From NCBI GenBank assembly GCA_900239685.1, contig OENT01000720.1, positions 18,266 through 82,265 on the forward strand: 64,000 nt of DNA. Reading direction: 5' to 3'. This DNA is from Rotaria macrura (lineage: Eukaryota; Rotifera; Eurotatoria; Philodinida; Philodinidae). The translations under genes were made by a program, and so were the position numbers. Positions 39,501-51,654 of the stretch are shown in pieces (positions within the stretch are counted from its first letter, which is position 1; each line of letters opens with the position of its first letter). The notes under the pieces were generated by a model that searched no databases, had not been told where the DNA came from, and saw only the letters and a list, made by a program, of their open reading frames with translations.

Positions 39501-42500
39501 GCATTAAAGTATAAGGCTTTGGTTTTTCTTTCGAGTAACTTACATTAATATGATTTTTTTTCTATTTGTAATATAAGAAGAGAAGAGTAGAGATGAAGGT
39601 CTGCGAGGTTCGACGCATTAAAGATTTATTTGTCAGTAAGTATAGAATAAATGTGACAGTAGAAATATCAGTTGATGAGAAAAAGAGCCGAAGAAGCAAA
39701 CGATTCCCCACTTGAATTGCCTTGTTTTCTCTTCGTTCTTCTTCTTATTTCTGTCTGTCTATCTATCTCTCTTTCACGCCCTCTCTTTCAGTTTCTTTTT
39801 ATTTGCTGCTTACAGATGGTCAATTTGTGGTAGTGCTGCTCGTAATATTGTTTACTTGAAGAAGCGTTTCCTAATTGATTTTTGCCTAGATGTGCTCTCT
39901 CTTTCCCCCTCTCCCCCTATCTGCGAACCGAGAATGCTAAATTAGAGCTTCCTATCTGTGTGTATACAGATGATGCTGCGTGTTGTCCTTTCGATTATCT
40001 ATCGATGCGCAATCCGAATTCCATCCGGCCAATGTATCCTTGCGTGGCTCATTAAGAGAAACAAAAGAAGAAATAGAAAGAGTCTATCACAGACATGATT
40101 TAATGCAGCTATTGTATATGATTTGAATAAAAGTATTTCAGGTTGAACAAGCCAAAAGATTGGTTGAAGTTTCTTTCTTCTCTTACTCCATCCATTCGAC
40201 TCACATACCAGCAAATTAATCTGACACGCAAGTTACACACATGCATATGAAAGCAAGATTCGACATGCACTTTTGTTTTGTTCGATCACGGAAACGCATA
40301 TTGCCATGAGAAAAAAAGAAGAAGAAAGCTTTTGCTTATGGTGTAATCCTTCGTTACACGAATGTTGACGTAAGCAGGCAAAGGAGAAGAGCGAAGAAAA
40401 AAGTGACAAATTGGCAATCAGTGCAGTTTGCTTCTCATACGACGGCCACTACTTAGTAGCCTAAAGTAATAGTAAAAGATTCATTATGTTCCGTATTCTC
40501 TTTATTTACATTGGAGCAAACAAAAATTGACATAACCATAAACACAAACGGTCAATGTATATGAAAATGACAGAAATGTTTCCATCTAGGCAGCACACTT
40601 TGTCTATTGTATGACGAGGCAATCTATTTGTCTTACCACGAAGATTTTTAATAAATTGTTCTAAGCGCATTTTCTTTTCTGCTTTTATATTTCGACTATG
40701 TAAATCAGTATTCAACATAATTATAGCAAAAGTCAATATAAATATTGTATCGACATTTAACAACGATGATGAAGAATTTGTTATATGATAACGTTGTCCA
40801 AACACCTTAAGATTATGAAAAGAAAGAAATAAACTAAAGAACTAGATATTTAATATGAAATATGAAAAAAAAGTTATTTTTTTTCCTTCGATTATTAATT
40901 CTATTGAACGAAGTCAGGTACTCTTCATGTCCACATTGAACACTCTTGAGATTAATTTACCTTCATGAATTGTTCGATTTTCTTTGCTTCACCCTATAGT
41001 AAAACGATTGAAAGTGTAAAAGAAATTATACAATTGACTTTCTTCACACTTACTGGTAATCGAAATGATGCTTGAAATTGTCTTAATGCGATATTGATAG
41101 GTATATCGTAAAAATTGAGTTCATCAACAAATTTCCTAGAATATGAATAACAAAAAGAGAGAAAGAAAGCAATGAAATTGTAAAACTTACTGTAATACTT
41201 CCATTGAAAACGGATCTTGTAAATTTCCAAGATACTCTCCGATCATTTGCCGACTTAAACCTTTACTTGAAAGCAAGAAGCGTGCAACAGATTGAGCGTT
41301 TGTTTCAATAAAATGATGAGCAATTAAATAATCAATACCACGTTCAGGTTTCCTAGTATTTACGTTAGTTGAAACAAAGTCAATCAAACATAATCCAAAG
41401 AGAGTCATCATCAGATGTCAAAATAACTCGAACCAGATATTCGATTGGTTCTTGAATGGTAACTACTATTAATTATATTACATTGACCTTTTTTTGATGT
41501 GTTATTCTTGATATTTTTCAGAAATGAGTTCTGCAGAGCAAAGGATACCCAATGAGGCAATCCTAAAATATGGTTTTCAAAATCAATAGAACAAAACTAT
41601 GCTTTCTATTTTTCAAAATAAGAATGTCGTTTGTAACGAATATATTCTCAGATGAGTTTTTAACAATTCAATCGAGTATTTTACGTCAAACTATGTGAAA
41701 TTTCAATCAAAGCTTAAATGTGTCGCCATCCTCTTCAAACTATTTGACATCGATATAGTTGTTTTGTTTTATATAAGATCAAGCTACCGTTCCTTCCTTC
41801 TAGAGATGCACCGGTTCTGTTGAATTGTTCACAACATATAGTTCGATCGATGGGACACACAACTAAACACTGAATCCGTTGAATGTTCATTGACTTTTTG
41901 TAACTGATCCAACTGAGACTGATTGTGTAGTCCAACTTCAAAGATCAGCTGACCTCATCTGAAATATGTACCTATCGTTCACTGGACCATGAATAAATCA
42001 GAAATCAATGCAGATGTAAAATTTAATCTTAAATTTATACTCAAATCTCACTGAAAACTATTTGTAATATTTCATCCGTAAATAATATTAATCCGTAAGA
42101 TTGATTTTTGTGCAAATTTAATTACACATACCGTCAGTAGGATAGTGAGAACAAAATCTAAAATATGAAGCACTGATTAGGAGCAATTTACGTATTCGAT
42201 CTCTTTTATTTATAGTCACAACAATCGGTGGATGATTCAATTTCTTTGGCTACTCAATCAGCTAGCGCCTTTCTAGATGAGAAAATCACAATACATTGTT
42301 AACCATATTAGATTTCTCTATTCAATCGATTTTCTAAATCTGATATATAGATCCTTTTCCAACGTGAAATCATTCTAACCGGTGTTATTTTCTACTGCGA
42401 TTTATCGTGCTTAAGATACACTTGAACATCGGCACGACAATGAATCAAATCAGCTGTAATTGATATGGCCAGTGAAGAATGTGCTGGATGTACAGCAGCA

Positions 42501-44960
42501 AATACTAACGTGAAATTCTCTTCTACACTTGACAAGAAGCACCACTCTTATTCTCTGATCAATTCTTGTGAAATATTCAATAGAAATATTTATAACAGTA
42601 AAAATGTAACAATCAGTCGGCCGTGAGACTGCGACAAAAACTGAAATTATTCGTAGTAGATGAATTGTGTATATTAATCTGCTGAATGTTGCATCGTGCT
42701 CTTCTGACAGCAAGCTAAAGGTTGTCGGAGTGTTTCAAATCAGTTGGGTAAATGAGAAAAAAACTTATTGAATATTAAAATAAAAACATACTTGTTAAAT
42801 ATATATAATCCTATTGTATAAGTTCGTCGTCTATAAATTTCATTATGAAGAATATTAGATGAATGTTCATATTGGTGAGGAAGTGTTTGATCTTCGTTGA
42901 TTAGTAATTGTTGTTGATGCTGTTGTGATAATGACCTTGAATTAGATCTACTAGTTGTTGATTGTAAACTCATATTATCTTTATCTGAACTGATTGTTGA
43001 CGATAGACTGATAGATGTAGCGAATGAATGATTTGAATTCGCTGATGTCAAATTTGATGTTTCAGTCAAAGATGGTTGAATTGTTAAAAAATGTTTTCTT
43101 TTCCATACAGGTGATGTATCTATTGGTGAAATGTTTTCACAAGAGTTCAATGATAAGTTTTGAGCTACGCAATAAGATAAAATGAATATCATCTTTATAT
43201 CAATTGGTTAGTTGCCATTTTTTGAATATAATCTACGAAAGGCAATGGAAAAGCAGCAGAGTAAGGCAATGAATTCTGTCTTTTTCGAGAAGTTTGTTTC
43301 GTACTTTTACAGCCAGGTTAGACGAGTTACATCGATGAAACATGTTTTTGCCTACTATGGAAAAGGTTTTTACCCGTTGGTGTCATTGTTCGATATTCAG
43401 TAGGTGAATCTCTTAGATTTCTATAAAAATGAGAATCATTTATTGACGACTGTGACTTGCATAGATGAATATTTTCATTTGTTTGGTTATCGATAAAATC
43501 CCTTATATTATCACTTTGATCAAAGGTAGTTTTTTCTATTGTTTTATCATTTATAATACGAACAGGTTTACAATGATTTGATACTGACTGTTGTTGTTTT
43601 GATGATTCAATGAAATGTTCAAAATTAACTGATGGTAAATCGAGATGATGATGATTATTTCTTGGATAGGATACATCATTTGCTTTCAACGGCGACTTTT
43701 TCGATATTCTTAATATCGGTTTAAAAGGTTTTATCATATGATTTTGTTTATTAGCCTCAATAAAGTTACATGATAAACGTTTATTGGTTTTCATTGTAGC
43801 ACACAAATGACGAGAATTTTCTTTTAGCCTATATTGAGGGTATGTACACTGAATTATTATTGCCGAACGATGATGACATAGTAAACTCCCACCATATTTT
43901 CGCTCAAGAATTTCGATTTGTCTTTCATGAAGATCTTGAGAAAGTTCACAAATGTTTTTTGAATCGTTTCTCGATGATATTATTGATCGAATATTTCTTA
44001 TTGGAGAATGTTCACAATTAAGACTGCAAACAAAATTAATTATATATTTATGTTATTTATTTAGATTTTTGTTAGTGATAAACATAATCGAGAAAAACTA
44101 AACAAGGAGCCAAAACATCGGCTCAAGAGCAGAAGCAAGTTTCAATTGCCTGTGTCATATTTTATTGGTTTTGGGGTAGGATATTCATAAAAAATAAACT
44201 TGATATTTTTTTTTGAAGACGTCATTCACTATTTGCTGATTAATAAATGAGAGAAAGTTCTAACAACAGCAGCTAGAATCATTTTTTGCCTGCTATTACC
44301 ATAGAATACTTAACGAAGCATTTAATTAGGGGGAAAACAATAATATATTCTTTGGAGATAAGAAAAATTTGTGATCGTCTTAAATTGTGAAAATTGATGA
44401 ATGATGACGTTTCTAAGAAAAGAAAGATGGATAAAAAAATGCTCTGCCACTGTTAACCGTACAGCATTGAAAACCGTCTGTTTGGTAGTTCGACACGCAT
44501 TTATGACAGCAACGACGTACATTTTATCTATCTATCTGATGACAGAATACATGCGCGCATATGCTTACCAGCTTTAAATCGATTACGCAAAATAAACACA
44601 TGCATATGTAACCTTGATCATAGAGAGGAACTCAATCTCGTACTAGCAGAACTAATTCAAAGAAAAATCAAAAAAATCTAAGAGGAAAACTCGGGCAATA
44701 AAAATCTCTCTTACATCGTTATAATATTCGATTTTTGTTCATCGGAAAGTAATGAAAGTATATAATCTCGTTCCAATTGCAGTTTGTTAATGTTCAGTTG
44801 AAGTTTGTTCAATTGATTTTGTTGCTTTTTTATTATATTGTCTTTTTCCTCGAGTAACATTCTTGTTCCACCGATCGGTGGACAATCTATACGCTGTCGT
44901 ATGTATTCTTCCATTGATTTAAACAGATTCGATACTAATGCATGTTGAATATAGTTATTT
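36541..44960 (-). CDS. IQSEC: IQSEC/BRAG-type Arf guanine-nucleotide exchange factor, 3' part disrupted
   Basis: IQSEC proteins load GTP on Arf6 at membranes and synapses. Exons in order: 44960-44715, 44023-43374, 43164-42792, 41352-41191, 41135-41054, 40993-40961 (33 nt), 40805-40637, 37729-37465, 37399-37312, 37262-36946, 36881-36823, 36591-36541. The likely start is ATG 44914 (MEEYIRQRID). The order is N-terminal coiled coil; LERKYGG plus IQ motif IIIQCTYPQYRLKEN; Sec7 domain from TYTIGLYIFNK through LSSKGLSRQMIGEYLGN (the catalytic glutamate is present) to FIKNLR; then PH domain (LPYRRLVSYCQLYEV, VYLFNDLLI, RQAFHLSGMNVYLFE). Every junction keeps phase. However, exon 8 has a 1-nt loss giving TAA at 37694-37692, and exon 10 has an in-frame TGA (37145-37143) and another 1-nt loss near 37105. 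As read, the product would stop after Sec7 and lack the PH domain. The last small exon is the least certain. Confidence 0.82.
37730..40636 (-). other. IQSEC long intron between Sec7 and PH exons (2.9 kb)
   Basis: The intron starts with GTAAGA and ends with TTTCTAG. It is rich in pyrimidine tracts on the plus strand, with CT microsatellites at about 37983-37994 and 38222-38243. The short open stretches within it are low-complexity and not supported as genes. Confidence 0.8.
41353..42791 (-). other. IQSEC intron inside the Sec7-coding region (1.4 kb)
   Basis: It splits the conserved FNK|KPERG junction at the start of the Sec7 domain, with a GTATG donor and an ACTAG acceptor. I see nothing else in it. 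Confidence 0.8.
44024..44714 (-). other. IQSEC intron between coiled-coil and IQ-motif exons
   Basis: This 691-bp intron has a GTAAGA donor and a TTTGCAG acceptor and joins the exons in phase 2. I see no element in it. Confidence 0.75.
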
Positions 44961-47900
44961 CTACAATGCATGAAAAGTGAATATGATGTGCGATGTAAGA
45001 AGAAGAAGAAGTAAAAAAGCAAACAGTTGAATATATGACAATGAGAATAATAATAGTAATGACGAATGTTGAAAACTCCATCCTTTCTTCCGTTGGTTCA
45101 ATAGAAAAAAAAGAAAGTTAGGAAACGGAAAGAAAGTAAAAATGAGACGACAACTATTTATTATTGTCTTCTCCTGTATTCTTGTTAATTTGCCATAGTG
45201 ATGATTATGATAATACAGGAAGATATGATACTTCTGACGAAAAATTCATGCTGCGGATATGGGATGAAAAGAGCAAAAGAAAACTCTTCTAGACACCAGT
45301 AATCATAAGTTTGTCAGTAAAAAGAAACATAAATGAGAACAATTATCGAATCAAGAAACGAACAATTTATATATGTATATATATTTGAAAGGAGAGAGAG
45401 AGACAAATATCATGCTGAACTATACTCGAAGAAGAAGAAAGACTAAGCATTCTGAGAATCATGCGAGAAAATGTCTTGTGCGCATGTATGTCACAATCTA
45501 TGCATATAATTAAATTGTACGAGGAGAAGTCGAAAACCATCGCTTACTTGATATCATTCTTTGAGCTTCATTTTTCTTCTTTCTTTTTGTAACTTCTCGG
45601 CTTTTGAGGAAAGAGGGTCAAAATCGAGTAAAATACGGATATGTTGAGCGTAAGATGAAATAAGATACGACGAAAGGAAAAGAAAAGGAAAAACTTAAAT
45701 GGTAATTGGATTGTGAATAGATTTCTATTCTTGGAAATCTCATGGGATCCATAGTTCCAATCTATGTATTGCCTTCAGTAGAGATCAAAAGAAAAGCAAC
45801 TAAGAGTGTTTAGAGTCTATATTTAATTGAAGTCGACAGAGTAGAACTAGTCTATAAAACAAGAAGAATATACATTTCTTAGATAAAACAATCAGCGAAA
45901 ACGAGAGAAAAAATGTGCCCAACCATATTGATTATCGTCCAGAAGACGGTAGATTTTTTCCCTCTCTCTGTCACACCCTTGCATTGCTCATTTACTCACT
46001 TGATTTTGATTGAATACATTGATCTTTTCTTTTTGGTTTTAATCTATTTCGTTGACTTGTCTATATCAAAGATTGATATGATATAAAATAGATCATCGAA
46101 CATGGATAATTATTATAAATATACTGACAATACTGATCTGACGTCATCGTCATTCTAATCCATTGATAGGTATTTAATAAGGAAAAAGAACGAGAGATAA
46201 ATTAGAAACACATTCTTTTACATTATTAAATGAGCTAATGAACAAGAATATGCATATAATCATCATTAACAGCAAAATAGGGAGACGAAAAAAAAAAGAA
46301 AAGATATGAGACTAGTAGTTAGTTTATGTTTTAATTAACAAAGCAATAAAAAGCAGCATGGCTTCATAAGAAAAATTAAGATTCTATGTCAACACAATAA
46401 TCATTTCTTGAAAGTCCTCGTAGATGCTTAAGATTGTTATTATATATTAAGTATAAAAGAAATAATGGTAAACTAGCGGCTACTCTGATGATCATAACAC
46501 AGTCAGACATCCATCGTCCGTCAGAATGTCTGTGCTTTTATTCATGCGTACATTTTCTTCTATCCTCTATTTGTTTTATTCGTAGAGCCATACATTTTCT
46601 CGTTCTCGTTAATTTCTTTCGATACTGAAAATGATGATGAAGCAGAGCCTAGGAGAAATCAACTCTCTATTACGGCATCACACACAAAAACTGCACAGCT
46701 CTTTCTGTTGAATGTGTGAAAAAAATCAATTGTGTCAATGTTTTCTTTTTACAATCATAAAATCAACGTACAACGTGATGCATAACAATTTGATTCTCGT
46801 TATTCTCTAGTGTCAAGAACAAGAATAAAAAGAAACTATCAAGAGTAGTTACCAATACTGAAATGATGACCAGGTGAACTCTCACGTGAATGTCAATAGA
46901 ATGAAATGCACTTTCAATATTGATGTATGAAATGAAAATGATCTAAAAAGCAAGGCAAACATGAATTCCTGCCAATCGCTTCAGTCGTCGAAATGAGTTG
47001 CAAATCAAATCGATTAGAGAAATCTTAACGAATAAATCCTGACAGATGAAATGATGCTATTAAAAGATCCATAAGTAATTCTATAATAAGAAGGAAAACC
47101 GTGAAAATAACTTTATCGCCTCCTGAGAATCAACAATTCGTATCTATAAATCAACGATGAAACAAGGACAACGAGATATTTTCAATTTGTTTATCTCAAG
47201 GGATCGACATGCTTTACAAATCACATTGACGGCAGAATATTCATTTGATCTCAAGTTACAAGTACACATTTACTCATCAATCGGCTTAAATGTATGACAA
47301 TAATGCAAAATAAATTATGAATACAAGAATATTTTATTTATCAAGAAATGAAACAAAAAAAAGGAAAAAGCCCTTATGCCAGATAATCAGATAGTGTTTT
47401 GAATTGCTATTATATAATACATCTAAATATAGATATGCATATTTAAACAGAAGAATAAATATTATTAGATTTATACGATAGGATTAAATTATTTTCCAAA
47501 TGAAAAAAATCGCTTTCTATTGTATCATTTTATACGTACTATTGAAATAAGATTAAACTTCGTAATATTTTATAGTAATACATTATTAATCGAGCATATT
47601 AAAAGTTTATAGTCGAATGAACTATTTTAGTTCTTCTTCGTTGGAAAGAAAATCTTTTGAATTATTTATTCGCAAATGATGGAAAAATGAAATCTATCAA
47701 GGCAAGGATACGAAATAGTCCTTTGCGCTATATTACATATGACATTGGGTTTGTGTCAACTAGAAAATTCTTTATTAATGTAATTCATCTGTAATAACAA
47801 AATAAACCGATGACCAACCTTCATTAAATAACGCTCCTCAATGATTATCAGCTCACAAAGATTATTTCATAAACATATTTTGTCTTTTCTTGACATCGTT

Positions 47901-48681
47901 CATGTACGAATAAGAAAACTAACAGGTTATTACTTACAATCACAACAAGGTCGTTGAATAATTTATTAATGACTTGTCCAGAAACAGATGACTAGAAATA
48001 ATAGCTAAGAAATGATATCAACCGTTTAGCTTTAGTGATATCAAATTAGTCGATCAATTGTTCATGCGTGGTTTGCTTTTCTACTCAATGTCATCGCTGC
48101 CTTTTCGATTTTATGAATGATTGATTTTTACACGATGTTGCCCTTTTGAAAGAAATATATTTTAACAAGAATTATAAACAAACAAATGGGGTTCGTTGAA
48201 AATTCATCAAACATAAATGATTAAATACTAAGGAAATACTCTCAAGGATTATATTCTATAATTATTTTTCAATTATTTTTGACATGATTATTATTCTCGA
48301 TGAAACTCAGGGTCACTCTTTTCTCAGAAAACATTCAATATCAGAATCTGATTAAATCATTACATAATCCTTTATTTTCAACGGTAATTATCGCTGATAT
48401 TACCAACTAGGAATGTTTGTGGATAACTAAGATCCTTAGGTATTCATACTGAATGAATTATGATGATTTGAGCAAATGTTTTGAATGATCGAAATCATTT
48501 TCCAATAACTTTCGTTTTAACTAGTTAGAGCTTATTAAAAATGGATGAACTGTACGATATTTCAATGGATTCACATTCGCCATGTGTTTTTCCGTCGTTG
48601 TAGAGAAAATTTTAATTATTCTATGACGTTTTCATATAAAATTTTTGAGGGGACACATCTATTTAAGACAAAAAATTATCG
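44961..48681. other. Region upstream of IQSEC
   Basis: Upstream non-coding exons and the promoter of IQSEC presumably lie here, because the first recognised exon begins at a splice acceptor (CATTGTAG). No coding exon, repeat or RNA gene could be supported across these 3.7 kb. Confidence 0.45.
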
Positions 48682-49789
48682 TGACCACGATGAACTCATT
48701 GTAAACTGAGTAATCATACATATCAGTTCGTAAAGTGAATTGTAGTAAATCAAGTCGTGCACATTGTTTATCCTATTTCCTTAAGACCATCAGGAGATTA
48801 GAGTCAGTGTACTGATAGACGACTGTATACTCGAAATATGATCTACTATGAATCATTGTGATGTTGGATATTAGTTTAAACGCTTTTCGTGACCTAGACG
48901 CTTAGCTGTTCGATGTTTCCGATTATATATTGTTTTCTTGTGGAATGTGATGCTTTTGAATCTTTTGACGTAGGTTTTTCTCTAGAGCAAGTTTTGACAG
49001 AAGACTCGATACTCATATCTGAGCGTTTGGTGATGATGAATCAACATCAAATGGGCTAATTCACGATTCTTTCAGGTTCGCAAGTGACATTGTAGATTAG
49101 GATGTATGAACAAAGTTATACTTGAATTTCATTTCGCTAGTATTCTATTCGGGCGTCGTGACTAACAAAAACCAGAATTGCGAAGAAAAGAATAGACGAT
49201 CGTGGAAATCGATGCAAGAGACTTGATCGCTTTAGTGATACTTCACCTCTGATTATTGGTACCAAAGAAAGGGTCTGCCTGCCACTGGCATTCTAGGCAT
49301 GTTTTATTGCCTCTTTCTCTGGAGTTCATCATGAGTCGATTGGGCTGATTTCGAAAGTCATATTCATTTTAGAACCGAAATCGTCACTTGCGAACCTGGA
49401 AGAATCGTGAATTAGCCCATTTGATGTTGATTCATCATCACCAAACGCTCAGATATGAGTATCGAGTCTTCTGTCAAAACTTGCTCTAGAGAAAAACCTA
49501 CGTCAAAAGATTCAAAAGCATCACATTCCACAAGAAAACAATATATAATCGGAAACATCGAACAGCTAAGCGTCTAGGTCACGAAAAGCGTTTAAACTAA
49601 TATCCAACATCACAATGATTCATAGTAGATCATATTTCGAATATACAGTCGTCTATCAGTACACTGACTCTAATCTCTTGATGGTCTTAAGGAAATAGGA
49701 TAAACAATGTGCACGACTTGATTTACTACAATTCACTTTAAGAACTGATATGTATGATTACTCAGTTTACAATGAGTTCATCGTGGTCA
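48682..49789. mobile_element. Foldback-type element with 407-bp terminal inverted repeats
   Basis: Bases 48682-49088 are the reverse complement of 49383-49789 with four mismatches in 407 positions and no gaps. The arms start with TGACCACGATGAACTC and enclose a 294-bp centre without a coding frame. The structure fits a foldback element or a long-armed non-autonomous DNA transposon; a plain inverted duplication is the alternative. I see no clear target-site duplication: the flanks read ...TTATCG on the left and GTAGTG... on the right. Near-identity of the arms implies recent origin or homogenisation. It lies between the 5' side of IQSEC and the 3' end of MESD. No transposase is encoded in the window. 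Confidence 0.75.
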
Positions 49790-50907
49790 GTAGTGAGCTT
49801 GATAAAAATTGATATCCTGATATATATTTTATTTCATGAAAAAGAAATCTATATACGTGGATCGGACTTTGATATTCGATGCAGAAGAGATCAGCTAAGC
49901 TAGTTTATATTTCATAAGTAGCTATTCCAAGAGGTAGATCCACTTTTCTACTTGACTTAACAAGCATCCTCACATAAATCGTCCTTCTCTTCACGACTCC
50001 TATTGACAATGGTCTCCTCTGAATATGTTTTCACATGTTTGAACTGAACTAAAACGTGATATCTTTGTTCCCACCTTCTGAATCTCAACACGTGCTTCCA
50101 ACATAACCATGTTATGTTAAGAATTCATTGAAGACGAAATCCAATTGTAAATTATTCTAAAAACTAGTTCTGCAGTAGAAAGAATTCATGTTGTTCTTTT
50201 ATCAAAGTATTTTCTCGTGACAAGAGTTGAACACATATCTCACAAATATCTTTCGTTGACAAATAATTTTCCAGCCAATCAGTTTTAATTTTCTAACTGA
50301 CAATGACGATATCTATCTATCAACATTGCTGAGAATAACCATAAAATAGCGTGCTTTCACGCATATATAATCATGACTTCTATTAACTTTAGAAAAATTT
50401 CATATTGGTAGTCGACATAACTGGAATATTTTTCTACTGAAGTGTTCTCTTGCGAAGACAAAGTCTCAAAAGCTCTAATTCCTTTTCACCTTCGAGTGTA
50501 GAAAAAGAATAGTTTGTATAATAACAGGCATTCTCTACAGAACTATTTCCGATAGTCAGAACGAGTATCAGTACTATACTGAATAAATTCAATAATAAGA
50601 AATGTATGTTTCATACCAAGAACACAATTTTTCAGCGAACAAGATTTTTATTGATTTAATCATCACACTCATTCAAATTTGCATGTCTGGAATTCTATTT
50701 CTTAAATGGTTAGATTTATTCAAATAATTAATAGAAATATCACGAAAGATAAATCCCATGAGAAACGTCGAATGAGGCTCTGCCGCGTCATTGTCAAGTG
50801 TAAAATACAGAAAACGTTTTATTCCAGCTAACTAATGAAGTGACTAGTTTTAAAAAAAGTAAACGTACGATATTGTCAAAAAGAATTCTACTGACGAACA
50901 TCAGTTT
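49790..50907. other. Spacer between foldback element and MESD
   Basis: The probable MESD polyadenylation signal (AATAAA on the minus strand, 50818-50823) lies here. I see nothing else. Confidence 0.5.
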
Positions 50908-51654
50908 TCACATTTCTTCATCATTGGCCTTATGAGAATTCTAAAATTAAGAAGAAAATAGATATCGAAAATTCGATGCAACATTTCTACCTCAGCTCCT
51001 TTTCCATAATATGGCCGATTATCAATCATGACTTCATAGCAACGATGTTGTTTAACAAGATAATCTTTTATTTCAAATGCTTGTGAACCATCTTGCAAAA
51101 GAAATATAACACGTCTATCATCAACAGTATATCTGAAAGACGAAGAGATAACTTATTGAAATCGAATGAAAGTATTTCTTATATACTTCGTCACATCATA
51201 TAAGGCATTTTTCAGAGCCGTCCACCATATTTGCGTTATTTCATCTGTTTCTCGTCTTGTTGGATTACCAGAAACAGTTACAAACATCATCAATGTTTGT
51301 CCTTTTTTCGCCATTTTAATTAATTTTTCGGGATCTTGTCCGGCTAGTTCCTCTGGCTTAAACATTGGTGGTTGATGCTTACCATGTGGATGACGCAAAT
51401 AAAAGTCGTGTCGCTCATCTTCAGGTAATACATCTTCATCGTTTTCCTACAGTTAGAATAAACACAAACAACAACAAAAAACTATGGTTTATTTATACGA
51501 GAATAAGAATGGAAACATTTACCTCCCATTGTTCGTAAAGTTTATTGACATCGTTTTCAGTATAATCTCTTGGATCTTTTCTTATACTAGCAAATGTCCT
51601 TTGATATGTATTAAGTACAATTAATAAAAGTGGAAGAAAGTATAAAGAATACAT
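50908..51654 (-). CDS. MESD: MESD/Boca, ER chaperone for LRP receptors
   Basis: MESD folds the beta-propeller/EGF modules of LDL-receptor-family proteins such as LRP5/6 in the endoplasmic reticulum. Four exons: 51654-51523, 51446-51187, 51132-50991 and 50940-50908, all GT-AG and in phase, giving 188 residues. A signal peptide (MYSLYFLPLLLIVLNTYQRTFA) is followed by DYTENDVNKLYEQWE, the family's N-terminal helix. The core contains KMAKKGQTLMMFVTVSGNPT, matching the hallmark KMTKKGKTLMMFVTVSG, then RRETDEITQIWW, FLLQDGSQAFEIKDYLV and YYGKGAE. The last exon adds NSHKANDEEM and a stop. The usual C-terminal ER-retrieval tetrapeptide (KDEL-like) and the long lysine-rich tail of vertebrate MESD are absent. 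Length fits invertebrate Boca proteins. Identification is secure. Confidence 0.93.

Noticed and set aside
43212-43403. Plus-strand reading frame within the IQSEC locus
   Set aside because: It overlaps a donor and part of a supported minus-strand exon and has no independent evidence.
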